Positions 1-7,489 of a stretch of DNA of 64,000 nucleotides are shown piece after piece (the stretch's first letter is position 1; every line of letters begins with the position of its first letter). Source of the stretch: Haloferax mediterranei ATCC 33500 (GTDB taxonomy: Archaea; Halobacteriota; Halobacteria; Halobacteriales; Haloferacaceae); the NCBI RefSeq assembly GCF_000306765.2, contig NC_017944.1:124001-188000 (forward strand), written 5' to 3'. A program made the position numbers and the translations under genes. The notes under the pieces were generated by a model. That model was not told the origin of the DNA. It saw only the letters and a list, made by a program, of their open reading frames with translations, and ran no database searches.

Positions 1-862
1 ATTTGGAGTCTAGACGACAGCTAAGATCAAAAATTTTGACTTGGGTTACTTTGTTCAATTCACTATAACTGTCATGTTCGACACGACCCATATTTCTACA
101 GCCTTCATCAAATTCGCGTTTCGCCGAGCTTATTTCATCCAATATTCCCATCACTTCAATAATATCTTCTTGAATATTTTCATCGCTAAAGAGGTGGGTG
201 TTCTGTCGAAGAGCCCCCCTTAGTGATTGTTCGTCAACTGCCTCAAGAGGCGGAATGTGATCCCGGTTTGGTACCTCCTCTATATTCTCTTCAAATGAAT
301 TCACAAACCGAGAGATCTCAAACTCTAGTTGCCGGACTGCCTGTTGGCGACGATCTGCCTCAACGAACATCGACTCTAACTGCTCTCGACTCATCGGCTG
401 CTTCTGGTCGTTGACGCGGACAAAATAGGACGAATCAGATGCCTTGACTGGCTTACGCGAGGCCTCAAAGACACGAACTGCAAGCGCTATTCTGTCGGTA
501 TTCTCGCTCGGGGGGATGAGTGGGTCGGAGACATAGATTTCTACAACTGGCGTTGTATCCTTAATATATTGATTGACTGTTCGTCTGACCTCATGTTCCG
601 GTGGTTCAAACGGCGCTGGATCAATCGAATCAGCCATACCAAAAACAAGAATCCCACCACATCCATTGGCAAATGCAGTGAACTCTCGTTCAAGGTTTCT
701 TCGCCACTTTTGTTTTGACTTATCTGAATTTTCTCCAGTAGGATACGATAGATGCTTCTTGTATTCCAAGTAGGTACTCTCTGGGACGTCGTTGTCAGCT
801 AGGAACTCAATCGTATCCCAAGTCCAATCCTTAACGTCGGACGGATACAGCTGGTCTTCCAT
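1..862 (-). CDS. AlbA_2 (Schlafen-type) domain protein, C-terminus cut by window edge
   Basis: The frame is open from an ATG at 862 down to base 1, so about 287 residues are visible and the C-terminus lies outside the window. Residues 28-36 (ESTYLEYKK) followed by residues 61-76 (FTAFANGCGGILVFGM) are the signature of the AlbA_2 domain, formerly 'divergent AAA_4', found in Schlafen-like and defence-associated proteins. A second beta-rich piece near residue 150 (SYFVRVNDQKQPM) is also usual for the family. AlbA_2 proteins are thought to bind nucleic acid, and some are nucleases. What follows the domain here (helical, AT-rich, from about residue 165) is not recognised. It sits in an AT-rich island with an integrase and DUF2971 and HEPN-like genes, which fits mobile or defence DNA. 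The family call is sound; the activity is inferred. Confidence 0.8.
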   Translation of the reverse strand, partial: MEDQLYPSDVKDWTWDTIEFLADNDVPESTYLEYKKHLSYPTGENSDKSKQKWRRNLEREFTAFANGCGGILVFGMADSIDPAPFEPPEHEVRRTVNQYIKDTTPVVEIYVSDPLIPPSENTDRIALAVRVFEASRKPVKASDSSYFVRVNDQKQPMSREQLESMFVEADRRQQAVRQLEFEISRFVNSFEENIEEVPNRDHIPPLEAVDEQSLRGALRQNTHLFSDENIQEDIIEVMGILDEISSAKREFDEGCRNMGRVEHDSYSELNKVTQVKIFDLSCRLDSK

Positions 863-990
863 AGAAAAGAGTGTTTTCAGAGACAAATAAAATGATAGAC
901 CAGATGTCAAGTGTACTGAGTAGTAGGGGGAACCGTCTTCACAACCAAACACTCAGTAGTTCTGAGAATCACCTAGTTTCGGATAGGTGA

Positions 991-1632
991 CTAATTATTC
1001 TGTGCTAGTTCGGTTGGAACTACTGTATGGGTGCAATTTGCGTGTCCTGGAACGGTGACTCCGTCGTTCCAGTTGCCTTGTCTCTGCTGAGAATACAGCG
1101 CTCGGAGGAGCTCCGAGGTTGCATGTTTTCCCCCCGCCAACTGCTGGGTACAATCTGAAGTCGTGTCTTCTCGAGGAGAGCGCGGGACAAAACACTCTGA
1201 GTCTCCTCGCTCTTCGAGAATCTCCATTACTGATTGGTTATAAAACCGACTCAGTTGCGACCGTATCAACCGTTCTTTCCACTGGCTGTTGAATACGTGA
1301 TTGTTCCCCATATGAAGTGAGTTACTGGGTGGGAGCTCTGATGAGACACGTTGCTCAGCGGTTGCATGGTCGATCTCTCCTTTAACAAGCTCCGACAGTA
1401 TCGTCCTGAAGTCTTCTTTTCGTGTACCTCCCTCGAGGCACTTTCCTATGATTGGTTCATCAGCTATCAACTCCAGAGCATGCAGCCTAATCTCACCGTT
1501 GTTGGAGAGTGCTTTTGGGATTTCGTCGTAGTGTTGTGCCCATTCTGTCATGATTCCACACATAATAATGTCTATACGATAACAAATATCTATCCCCGAA
1601 TCAGACATTTTGTGCTCAGGCAAGAGCGACAA
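991..1632 (-). CDS. Hypothetical protein, about 200 aa
   Basis: I do not recognise this gene. It could start at the first Met (1632), at Met9 (1608) or at Met24 (MCGIMTEW, 1563). The N-terminal half is helical and charged (around EIRLHALELIADEPI, then a Lys/Glu-rich helix). The C-terminal half is polar with scattered Cys and His and ends in NCTHTVVPTELAQNN. No signal peptide or membrane segment is visible. It is divergent from the membrane protein that starts at 1717, and they share a short promoter region. Codon use is less GC-biased than the chromosome-like genes further right, consistent with island DNA. Confidence 0.5.
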   Translation of the reverse strand: MSLLPEHKMSDSGIDICYRIDIIMCGIMTEWAQHYDEIPKALSNNGEIRLHALELIADEPIIGKCLEGGTRKEDFRTILSELVKGEIDHATAEQRVSSELPPSNSLHMGNNHVFNSQWKERLIRSQLSRFYNQSVMEILEERGDSECFVPRSPREDTTSDCTQQLAGGKHATSELLRALYSQQRQGNWNDGVTVPGHANCTHTVVPTELAQNN

Positions 1633-1716
1633 AGTGCCGAATGCACCCTAGTGAGCAGTTCCGAGAATCTGGTTTTCTCTTTTCGGAACCGAGAGCCAAA
1701 GAGAGTTGGCCGTGGT

Positions 1717-2661
1717 ATGCTCCGAGCATTCATATTTGAGCAGTGTCCGCATCTGTACGTGGTTAGAAAGTCTTCACTACTGCTAGCTGTTTCTGCCTTG
1801 TGCTCCCCAGCACTGCTGTTCTGGTCTGAGACCTCAGGGAAGACAAATCTAGTAAATCACACACCCCCGTACGATCTCCCAGCATTTGCTCAAATCGTAG
1901 GCGCACTCGGGAGCCTAGTGCTGTCCGCTGGTTTGGTGTATCTCTATCGGCGCCAAACAATGATTCTGAACGAAGAAAAAAAGCAAACAGAATTCCAGTC
2001 GAAGGCCCTGTTACGTATCGAGGATTTACAAGTTATTCCAGCCGAGAAGGTTAGCGAATACGCGACTAATAATGGCTTGGATACTTGGCCCCATCTTTTA
2101 CATGCAGATCTGGTTGAAGTCACCCTGTCAAATTTTGGTCGGGCACCGGCTGAAGAACTCAGAGTAGAAGCAATGCTAAATGGGAACAAGATCGGTTGGG
2201 AATCGCAGGGACCTTTAATTCAGGGGGAATGGAAAACTGCGCTGAAAAAGATGACTGGACCTCGTATGGATGCGATCCGCTTGAATGACCAGGGCGGTGT
2301 AATAGGAACGAACGAACGAGAGAAAGTTTACACCACTTCGCTCCATGCGGTGACCGACGAGATCGAAGAGCAGCTGGGTGATGATGTGTGCATAAATGAA
2401 ACTATGGGTGACAATCCTCCAGGATTTCTCTCAGCTTCCGAGCTTCTGTGGATATTTCAAGATTCTGGCGAGTCTGAAATCGACGCGGGAGTTCGATTGT
2501 GGTACAAAGATGGACTGGGTGATCGAAGACCGATAAGACTTGGATACACAACCGTCGAGTCGAAGAATATCACCGACTTCCATTCAGTTATCTTTAATGC
2601 GAGGCCTATGATGCCAGATGACGTTCCTGAAGAAAACAAATGGTGGGAAAAATCCGAATAG
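1717..2661 (+). CDS. Hypothetical membrane-anchored protein with two N-terminal TM segments
   Basis: I chose the ATG at 1717 (314 aa). The frame is open back to 1351, but that part lies antisense to the 991-1632 gene and has poor protein character. Residues about 18-36 and 57-76 are hydrophobic helices, the second followed by LYRRQ, which suggests the long C-terminal part is cytoplasmic. That part starts with a polar helix (ILNEEKKQTEFQSKALLRIEDL) and continues as a beta-rich domain with acidic patches. This resembles small island-encoded membrane proteins of haloarchaea, but no family is recognised and no catalytic motif is seen. Confidence 0.6.
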   Translation: MLRAFIFEQCPHLYVVRKSSLLLAVSALCSPALLFWSETSGKTNLVNHTPPYDLPAFAQIVGALGSLVLSAGLVYLYRRQTMILNEEKKQTEFQSKALLRIEDLQVIPAEKVSEYATNNGLDTWPHLLHADLVEVTLSNFGRAPAEELRVEAMLNGNKIGWESQGPLIQGEWKTALKKMTGPRMDAIRLNDQGGVIGTNEREKVYTTSLHAVTDEIEEQLGDDVCINETMGDNPPGFLSASELLWIFQDSGESEIDAGVRLWYKDGLGDRRPIRLGYTTVESKNITDFHSVIFNARPMMPDDVPEENKWWEKSE

Positions 2662-2852
2662 ACCTTTGATTCTCCTCCCCGAGTCCTGCAGATCCGACTA
2701 GCAGATGGCTATTCTATACGCTTCCGAGAATACCCCATTCTCGTAACCTCCGGCGCGTCGAAGTCACCAAATCGGCCTGTTTTCACCCGAGATCGACCCG
2801 ACCCAACTAGCTAAGGTTCCGGAAAACAGAGCTACCTACCAGAACCGGAACC

Positions 2853-3473
2853 ATGCAGGCACGCCCATATCCATCGAAGTCAGGAAAGCGACTGTGGCTC
2901 TCTCGTGATGAGCAGGCCAAACTGCTCTCACTCGTCGAGGACGAATACCCGCGTCGACGCATCGCCCTTGACCTCGCACTCCACGGTCTCCGCAGCGACG
3001 AAGTCCGGAACGTCGAGCCGCGACACTTCCAGCCGCTCGACGACAACGGGAAGTGGCGACTCACGATTCCCGACGGGAAGACCGGCACGCGGGACACGCC
3101 GGTCTCGCGGAGTCTCCGCGAGCGCGTGAAGTATCTGAAGTCAGCAGCGCGACTGCGCGTCGACGAGCCGGTCATCGACGTATCCACTCGGTCGCTGCGA
3201 GACTGGATTGTCGAGGCGCGCGAGCAGTTGGCTGACGACTTGGACGACGACCGCTGGCACGACCTCGGGATGCACGACCTTCGACGAACGTGGGCGACGG
3301 ACACGTTCTACTCACTCGCGTTCGAGGGCGTTCCGATTGCCGAGGAGTTGACCATGGCGTGGGGCGGGTGGGCGATGACCGACTCGGGACGTGAGACGTT
3401 CCGGCGGAACTACCTCGGTCCTGTGCCGGACCACGTGACTTCGAGGGCGATGGCTCACCTCGATTTCCGGTAA
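2853..3473 (+). CDS. Short tyrosine recombinase/integrase (catalytic domain only)
   Basis: This 206-residue protein is the C-terminal catalytic domain of the phage-integrase family without a full N-terminal core-binding domain. Visible active-site positions are Arg47 (LHGLRSDEV), Lys76 in the beta-hairpin (DGKTGT), His141-x2-Arg144 (MHDLRRTWATD) and the nucleophile Tyr187 (RRNYLGP). The usual Gly-His box before the tyrosine is replaced by MAWGGW (Trp170/Trp173). Similar short integrases are common in haloarchaeal islands. It is GC-rich compared with its AT-rich neighbours. No tRNA or att repeat is visible at either side, so whether it still moves DNA is unclear. A 24-bp near copy of its 3' part recurs at 3706-3729. 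Confidence 0.85.
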   Translation: MQARPYPSKSGKRLWLSRDEQAKLLSLVEDEYPRRRIALDLALHGLRSDEVRNVEPRHFQPLDDNGKWRLTIPDGKTGTRDTPVSRSLRERVKYLKSAARLRVDEPVIDVSTRSLRDWIVEAREQLADDLDDDRWHDLGMHDLRRTWATDTFYSLAFEGVPIAEELTMAWGGWAMTDSGRETFRRNYLGPVPDHVTSRAMAHLDFR

Positions 3474-3475
3474 AG

Positions 3476-3592
3476 AGTAGCCGATTCGACGAACTAGCGG
3501 CGGACTTAGAATTTCTTGAAGAACATCGTCCGGACCTCCTCGACGACCTTCGAGAGTACGATGAGGTGAAGCGGCTGATTTGTGACTCGTAG
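3476..3592 (+). other. Open coding-like stretch after the integrase, no clear start
   Basis: An open stretch of 38 codons begins just past the integrase stop in another frame. It reads as an acidic amphipathic helix (DELAADLEFLEEHRPDLLDD then REYDEVKRLI) and ends at TAG 3590-3592. It has no ATG; any start would have to lie inside the integrase gene. It may be the end of a small coiled-coil protein or a frameshifted remnant of a longer integrase C-terminus. Confidence 0.25.
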
Positions 3593-3705
3593 GTCAAGTT
3601 TATGTGCGAGTAAGCTCAATTATTACCCGTGTCCGTCGGGGTTGCTACTTTCGCAACCTCCTTCCAATTTTGATGAGAGAAATCTTTCCATTGAGTGCAG
3701 TTGGC

Positions 3706-3729
3706 CGACGGATACGTTCTACTCACTCG
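3706..3729 (+). repeat. 24-bp near copy of an integrase segment next to an IS-end-like sequence
   Basis: Bases 3706-3729 match 3295-3318 inside the integrase (the part encoding ATDTFYSL) at 23 of 24 positions. The copy is followed at once by GGCTCTGTTGAAATCC, which resembles the ends of haloarchaeal IS5-type elements (from memory, not searched). It looks like a decayed second integrase copy broken by, or next to, an insertion sequence. An 81-codon open frame at 3604-3849 covers this patch; I do not regard it as a gene. Confidence 0.4.
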
Positions 3730-3913
3730 GCTCTGTTGAAATCCTCAGAACCTGACACAATCCGTGTGATACAGACAGAGGGTGTGTTCAGTAACTATAC
3801 AGCGTGTGTCGGGGGAATCCGGGACCAGCTAAAATGGGTTGATGTGTAGATGGCTTGGTTGAGAGATATGAGATTGCTCAGAAGCGTTCACAAAAGTTAG
3901 TTGTGGTTGAATC

Positions 3914-4678
3914 ATGTATTTGGAAATGAGCGACTCACAACACACTGATTACTCTGAGAAAGACTGGTTCAAACAAGCCGACGGAACTGCTACCGTCTGG
4001 AGATACATAGACTTCTCTCAGTATGTGAATCTCCTCACAACGGGCAAGACTTGGTTCAGCAGAGTAGATCAGTTTGATGACCCACGTGAGGGGATGCCGT
4101 CAACAAAGACTCTTGCTAATTCGGGCGAAAATAACGGTATTCTTACGCAGAAGTTTGAAGACATTCAGCAGTGGGTATATGCTAGTTGTTGGCATCAAAA
4201 TCCCGTCCAGTCAGACGGTATGTGGAAGCTCTACTTGAGCAGCGACACAGGCGTTGCTATTCAGTCCACAGTAGACGATCTTCGGGCTGCGTTTACGACA
4301 GATCATGATCTGTTTTTCACGAGAGTGAATTATATCGACTGGGACGATGATGTGGTCCCGCTGAGTCCAGTTATCGCACCCTCCTTGCATAAGAGAAAGT
4401 GCTTCCAGCACGAGAGGGAGTTTCGCGTAGTTCTTCGACATAAAAAATGGAGACCTGAACCGTACCACCCTTACGAGAAACCAATTACTGACGCTGGACT
4501 CCCAGTCACCACCTCATTAGACGACCTAATCGAAAGGGTGTATACTGCCCCAAAGGCAGACAGGTGGTTCCATAGTACTGTTGAGGAAATCACGGAGGAG
4601 TATGTCAATGCTCCCGTGCTGAGGTCAGATTTATATGAGGATGTTGGAACTGGGAGGGATAGGCCTCTGTCCAACTGA
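3914..4678 (+). CDS. DUF2971 family protein
   Basis: A 254-aa protein with the DUF2971 pattern: WRYIDFSQYVNLL near residue 29, then WFSRVDQFDDPREG, then VYASCWHQNPVQSDGMWKLY in the middle, and KRKCFQHEREFRVVLR near the end. DUF2971 members are intracellular proteins of unknown activity, often carried by genomic islands and near defence genes. The next Met (3926, MSDSQHTDY) is an equally good start. The gene stands alone, with no operon partner within 150 bp. Assignment rests on the conserved Trp-Arg-Tyr, Cys-Trp and Glu-x-Glu-(F/V)-Arg positions; function is unknown. Confidence 0.75.
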   Translation: MYLEMSDSQHTDYSEKDWFKQADGTATVWRYIDFSQYVNLLTTGKTWFSRVDQFDDPREGMPSTKTLANSGENNGILTQKFEDIQQWVYASCWHQNPVQSDGMWKLYLSSDTGVAIQSTVDDLRAAFTTDHDLFFTRVNYIDWDDDVVPLSPVIAPSLHKRKCFQHEREFRVVLRHKKWRPEPYHPYEKPITDAGLPVTTSLDDLIERVYTAPKADRWFHSTVEEITEEYVNAPVLRSDLYEDVGTGRDRPLSN

Positions 4679-4841
4679 GTACGCTATAATTTAGGTTGAT
4701 AGCTACTACCTTCGGTTCACATGCAAGATACGCGCGCTGTATTCACCTATGAGCAACCCCGTTGGTCTCCATGTGAGGATCGGTTAACAGCACCGAAATC
4801 CACCATGTGAGGAGCAAACAAATAACCAGAGCGAATATTAT

Positions 4842-5450
4842 ATGTATGGTATGAAACCAAGTTACCAAATTGTTCCTGTAATACAGACTCCTGAGATTGA
4901 TCCAGGAGGGCCAGTAAAAATTAGTATATTTATCAGCGGCTTTGGTGATGTAGATAAAAACAAACTCTATGTGAACCACTATCACGAAGAGATCATTGAT
5001 GAAGAGAACCCAGGTACGCTACGGTACTGTATACATGATGCTCACGACAAGGAATCAGGTGAGTATTCACAGCCTGCTTCCGGTGAGGACTACCTCTGTA
5101 CTCACCAACTAGACGCAGTTAGCGTGTATCTTAACCTCGCAAAGTCATATTTTGTTGGTGATAGTCGGAATTTGCATAGCGAACGAGCATTACCTCACTC
5201 AGTCGCCGAACAGACTCATGATCAGCTCGCACCTCTTGAATATGAATTAAATACTAAAGACGATGCGCGACCGGGAAACTACGATATCACGTTCTCGTTG
5301 TCTTATACGTACGAAGACATGGCCATGCAAGATACTCAAACCGTCGTGGTTCACGTGAATAATTGGAAAGAAGCCCATCAAACAAAGCTTGAAATTGTCG
5401 GGACTATCCTTGCTCTTGGGATCTTGCTTGTTTCGGCGGGAATATTCTGA
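4842..5450 (+). CDS. Hypothetical protein with C-terminal membrane anchor
   Basis: A 202-aa protein, not recognised. The first 40 residues (around IQTPEIDPGGPVKISIFISGF) and residues 145-175 (GNYDITFSLSYTYEDM, then TQTVVVHVNNW) look like beta-sandwich strands. The middle holds several Cys and His. The last 18 residues (VGTILALGILLVSAGIF) form one hydrophobic helix, so the protein is probably tail-anchored. No N-terminal signal is seen, leaving topology open. Several Met codons lie near the start (4842, 4851). Low GC, in the same island as the DUF2971 gene upstream. Confidence 0.55.
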   Translation: MYGMKPSYQIVPVIQTPEIDPGGPVKISIFISGFGDVDKNKLYVNHYHEEIIDEENPGTLRYCIHDAHDKESGEYSQPASGEDYLCTHQLDAVSVYLNLAKSYFVGDSRNLHSERALPHSVAEQTHDQLAPLEYELNTKDDARPGNYDITFSLSYTYEDMAMQDTQTVVVHVNNWKEAHQTKLEIVGTILALGILLVSAGIF

Positions 5451-5489
5451 ACAGATTTTCAGCCGTATTCTCTTATCTGCAGTTCCTAC

Positions 5490-5711
5490 CTAACAAGCCC
5501 CTGAACCAGCTTGGTTTCGTGGAGCGGTGGTATGGGGCCATCCTCCCACGGGTCGAACGACATAGACTCCTTTCCCGAGTCGCTGGACGTGCATGTTCTG
5601 TTCTTCGTGGTCGTCCTCGTCTGCAGAGATCACGCCGTCGAGGACGAGATCGTCACGGTCGAGTGCAACAAGCGGGGTGCCGTCGTGGCTCCGGAGCTTT
5701 CGAAATACCAT
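5490..5711 (-). CDS. Small conserved haloarchaeal protein (73 aa)
   Basis: From ATG 5711 the protein begins MVFRKLRSHDGTPLVALDRD and continues with a basic/acidic beta-rich core ending around NMHVQRLGKGVYVVRPV. The pattern (RKLRxHDGTPLVALxxxDL, then xMxVxRLGKGVYxVRxV) is one I know from small haloarchaeal proteins that may be AbrB-like or plasmid-borne regulators. An upstream Met at 5732 would add seven residues. It stands alone, convergent with the gene ending at 5450. DNA binding is a guess from size and charge. Confidence 0.5.
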   Translation of the reverse strand: MVFRKLRSHDGTPLVALDRDDLVLDGVISADEDDHEEQNMHVQRLGKGVYVVRPVGGWPHTTAPRNQAGSGAC

Positions 5712-5832
5712 TGTTGACACCCCATCGGCCACCCAATCCTACTTAGTTCTATCTTCGATGTGACTCGTTACGAGTGTGAGTCCGTGGTCGGTCCAAAACG
5801 TCGAACCGACAGACAGCGTATACTTCGAGAAG

Positions 5833-5911
5833 TGGCCACCACCACACACCCCCCACCGGGCGTATACTTACTTAACTATGGGGCGTTTTGGCGGACCCCC
5901 GGTGGTGGCCA
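5833..5911. repeat. Overlapping inverted repeats in a gene-free stretch
   Basis: TGGCCACCACC at 5833-5843 is the exact reverse complement of 5901-5911. Inside the pair, CCACCGGG (5853-5860) is mirrored by 5898-5905. A TATA-like TTACTTAACTAT lies between. The stretch 5712-6004 shows no convincing gene. It could be an operator, an origin-like element or a decayed IS border. Confidence 0.5.
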
Positions 5912-6004
5912 ATCCTCTGTGAAGTCTCGATTTAGGGTGGTGGGTTGCTCGAGGAACTGCGAGATCGACGTGGGTCAAGATACTGGTCAAGCAGCTAGAT
6001 TGAT

Positions 6005-6802
6005 ATGACAATGGAATACATTGTTAACATGGTTGAGTTCTTCAAACTCGCATATAAGGCTCTGTCAGAGGTCAAATGTACAAATTGTAATTCAAGAATA
6101 ACTGGCACACCAAAATTTGAACCATCAAACCAAGAGGGATTCAAAACTCAAATCAAATGTTCTGATTGTGGTGGAAGAAATTGGATATTCATTAAGGATA
6201 TTGAAAGCCATCTGATCTTATCAATTGCAAACCGAGAAATTGATGAACCATTTGATGGGGATGAGTACATTTCTCGGAAGACAATCTATAAGCAAGATCT
6301 GGAAGAAAATCTTGTTGAACGGTCAGATTCTGAACTCTTAACAGCATTCGACGTTTTAAAATTGAATTATCAACGGAGGGACAGTGTATTCGATCAAATA
6401 AGCTTAGAAATGGTTTTCCATCCAGATTCTCAGGCCTTCGTCTATACTGAGATTCACAATTATGTTTCGTCAGCATATACTTTTGATGAGATTCTAAATA
6501 ATACTGTTGAGAAATTGGGAATTGAAGAAGAGGTTGAGTTTCTATCTGATGACAAGTATGATACCCACCGGAAACCAATTCTTGGCCTAAGGCATTATGT
6601 TCAGCACAATCAATTAATGCCAATTTCGATTAATATGCATCCAATTATTGAAGGAAAGTCAGGTTCAGAACCACCAATCTCGATTAAAAAAAAGACGATA
6701 TTCGAAGACTGGACTCTGGTGTCTCAAAAGATTCTAAAGACGGATACAATTGTAGTTTTGATTGGCATTATTCAGAAATTGGGGGAAGAGAAATCAACCT
6801 AA
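6005..6802 (+). CDS. Zinc-ribbon protein with HEPN-like R-x4-H motif
   Basis: A 265-aa protein with very low GC for this genome. Residues 25-55 hold two CxxC pairs (Cys25/Cys28 in CTNC, Cys52/Cys55 in CSDC), a treble-clef or zinc ribbon. The rest is mostly helical. Near residue 196 it has GLRHYVQHNQL, where Arg196 and His201 form the R-x4-H motif of HEPN ribonucleases, in the helix-like context common in defence HEPN proteins. I see no other HEPN landmark, so this is suggestive only. No toxin-antitoxin partner is obvious next to it. Island position, AT-rich codons and the motif fit an abortive-infection type role. Starts at 6005 and at Met3 (6011) are both possible. Confidence 0.55.
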   Translation: MTMEYIVNMVEFFKLAYKALSEVKCTNCNSRITGTPKFEPSNQEGFKTQIKCSDCGGRNWIFIKDIESHLILSIANREIDEPFDGDEYISRKTIYKQDLEENLVERSDSELLTAFDVLKLNYQRRDSVFDQISLEMVFHPDSQAFVYTEIHNYVSSAYTFDEILNNTVEKLGIEEEVEFLSDDKYDTHRKPILGLRHYVQHNQLMPISINMHPIIEGKSGSEPPISIKKKTIFEDWTLVSQKILKTDTIVVLIGIIQKLGEEKST

Positions 6803-6913
6803 TTGAACTGGGAAGAGAACACTACCGTGCCGCGAATAATCGTGTTGGCGTTGTTAGAAAAATAATAAGCCGCGCCGAGTAGGCACGCGACCCTCATTTC
6901 ATCTGTTTCATCT

Positions 6914-6999
6914 GGAGTCTGCGAAGCAGACTCCGGTAATCTTGGTGTGTGGCTCTTTAGCCACACCGCGGTAGTTGCAGTAACCTCCTGTATTACTGC
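6914..6999. other. Three consecutive perfect hairpins (possible structured RNA or IS end)
   Basis: Hairpin 1 (6914-6934) has a 9-bp stem GGAGTCTGC with loop GAA. Hairpin 2 (6947-6966) has an 8-bp stem GTGTGGCT with loop CTTT. Hairpin 3 (6977-6999) has a 7-bp stem GCAGTAA with a loop containing CCTCCTG. All are perfect and evenly spaced. The gap from 6803 to 7489 holds no convincing gene. On the minus strand, just before the hairpins (7088-7012), a short open reading ends WEQKRKARRQWMYEKLEAAF-G-A-stop and may be the tail of a lost gene. An untranslated RNA, or the 3' end of a decayed IS200/IS605-type element, are the two options I favour. Confidence 0.45.
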
Positions 7000-7489
7000 T
7001 ATGCCGGCTCTACGCACCAAACGCTGCCTCTAACTTCTCATACATCCATTGACGGCGAGCTTTCCGCTTTTGCTCCCATCAGGTAGGTTCGAAGGACAAC
7101 TTCGTCGACGAACTCCACTGGCCATCCTCTGAAACTGGGCGCGCGCGACTCACTAATTTTATATAGCGATATTCAATTCATCCATCTCAGACCAAACTAT
7201 CGCGCCATTTCGCTAATCCTCATTGTCTCACTGCGACAATGATACTAGTAATACAGTCAAATTTCTGTTCTTTTTGTCTACAAACCTGAATACCAGCAAA
7301 GGAACGCACCAAAAAATCGGCTAAGCCACAGCCATCGACTTCCCTGCCACCAGACCTACAGAAACATTCACAAAAGTACTCAACCATCGAATTCCGACGA
7401 TAGAAGCGATAAAACCGTGCAATAAAGTATGAACACATATTTCTTCGGCAATAAGACTTTTATTCATTATCGAATAACGAATTTTCAGG

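Noticed and set aside
1351..1716. N-terminal extension of the 1717-2661 gene
   Set aside because: Antisense to another gene, and the translated residues lack a sensible signal or fold.
5760..6008. Possible 82-aa gene
   Set aside because: Spans the inverted repeats, has no family resemblance and no clear promoter.
7220..7438. 72-codon minus-strand frame with several cysteines
   Set aside because: No motif spacing for zinc binding, no start signal, and AT-rich intergenic composition.
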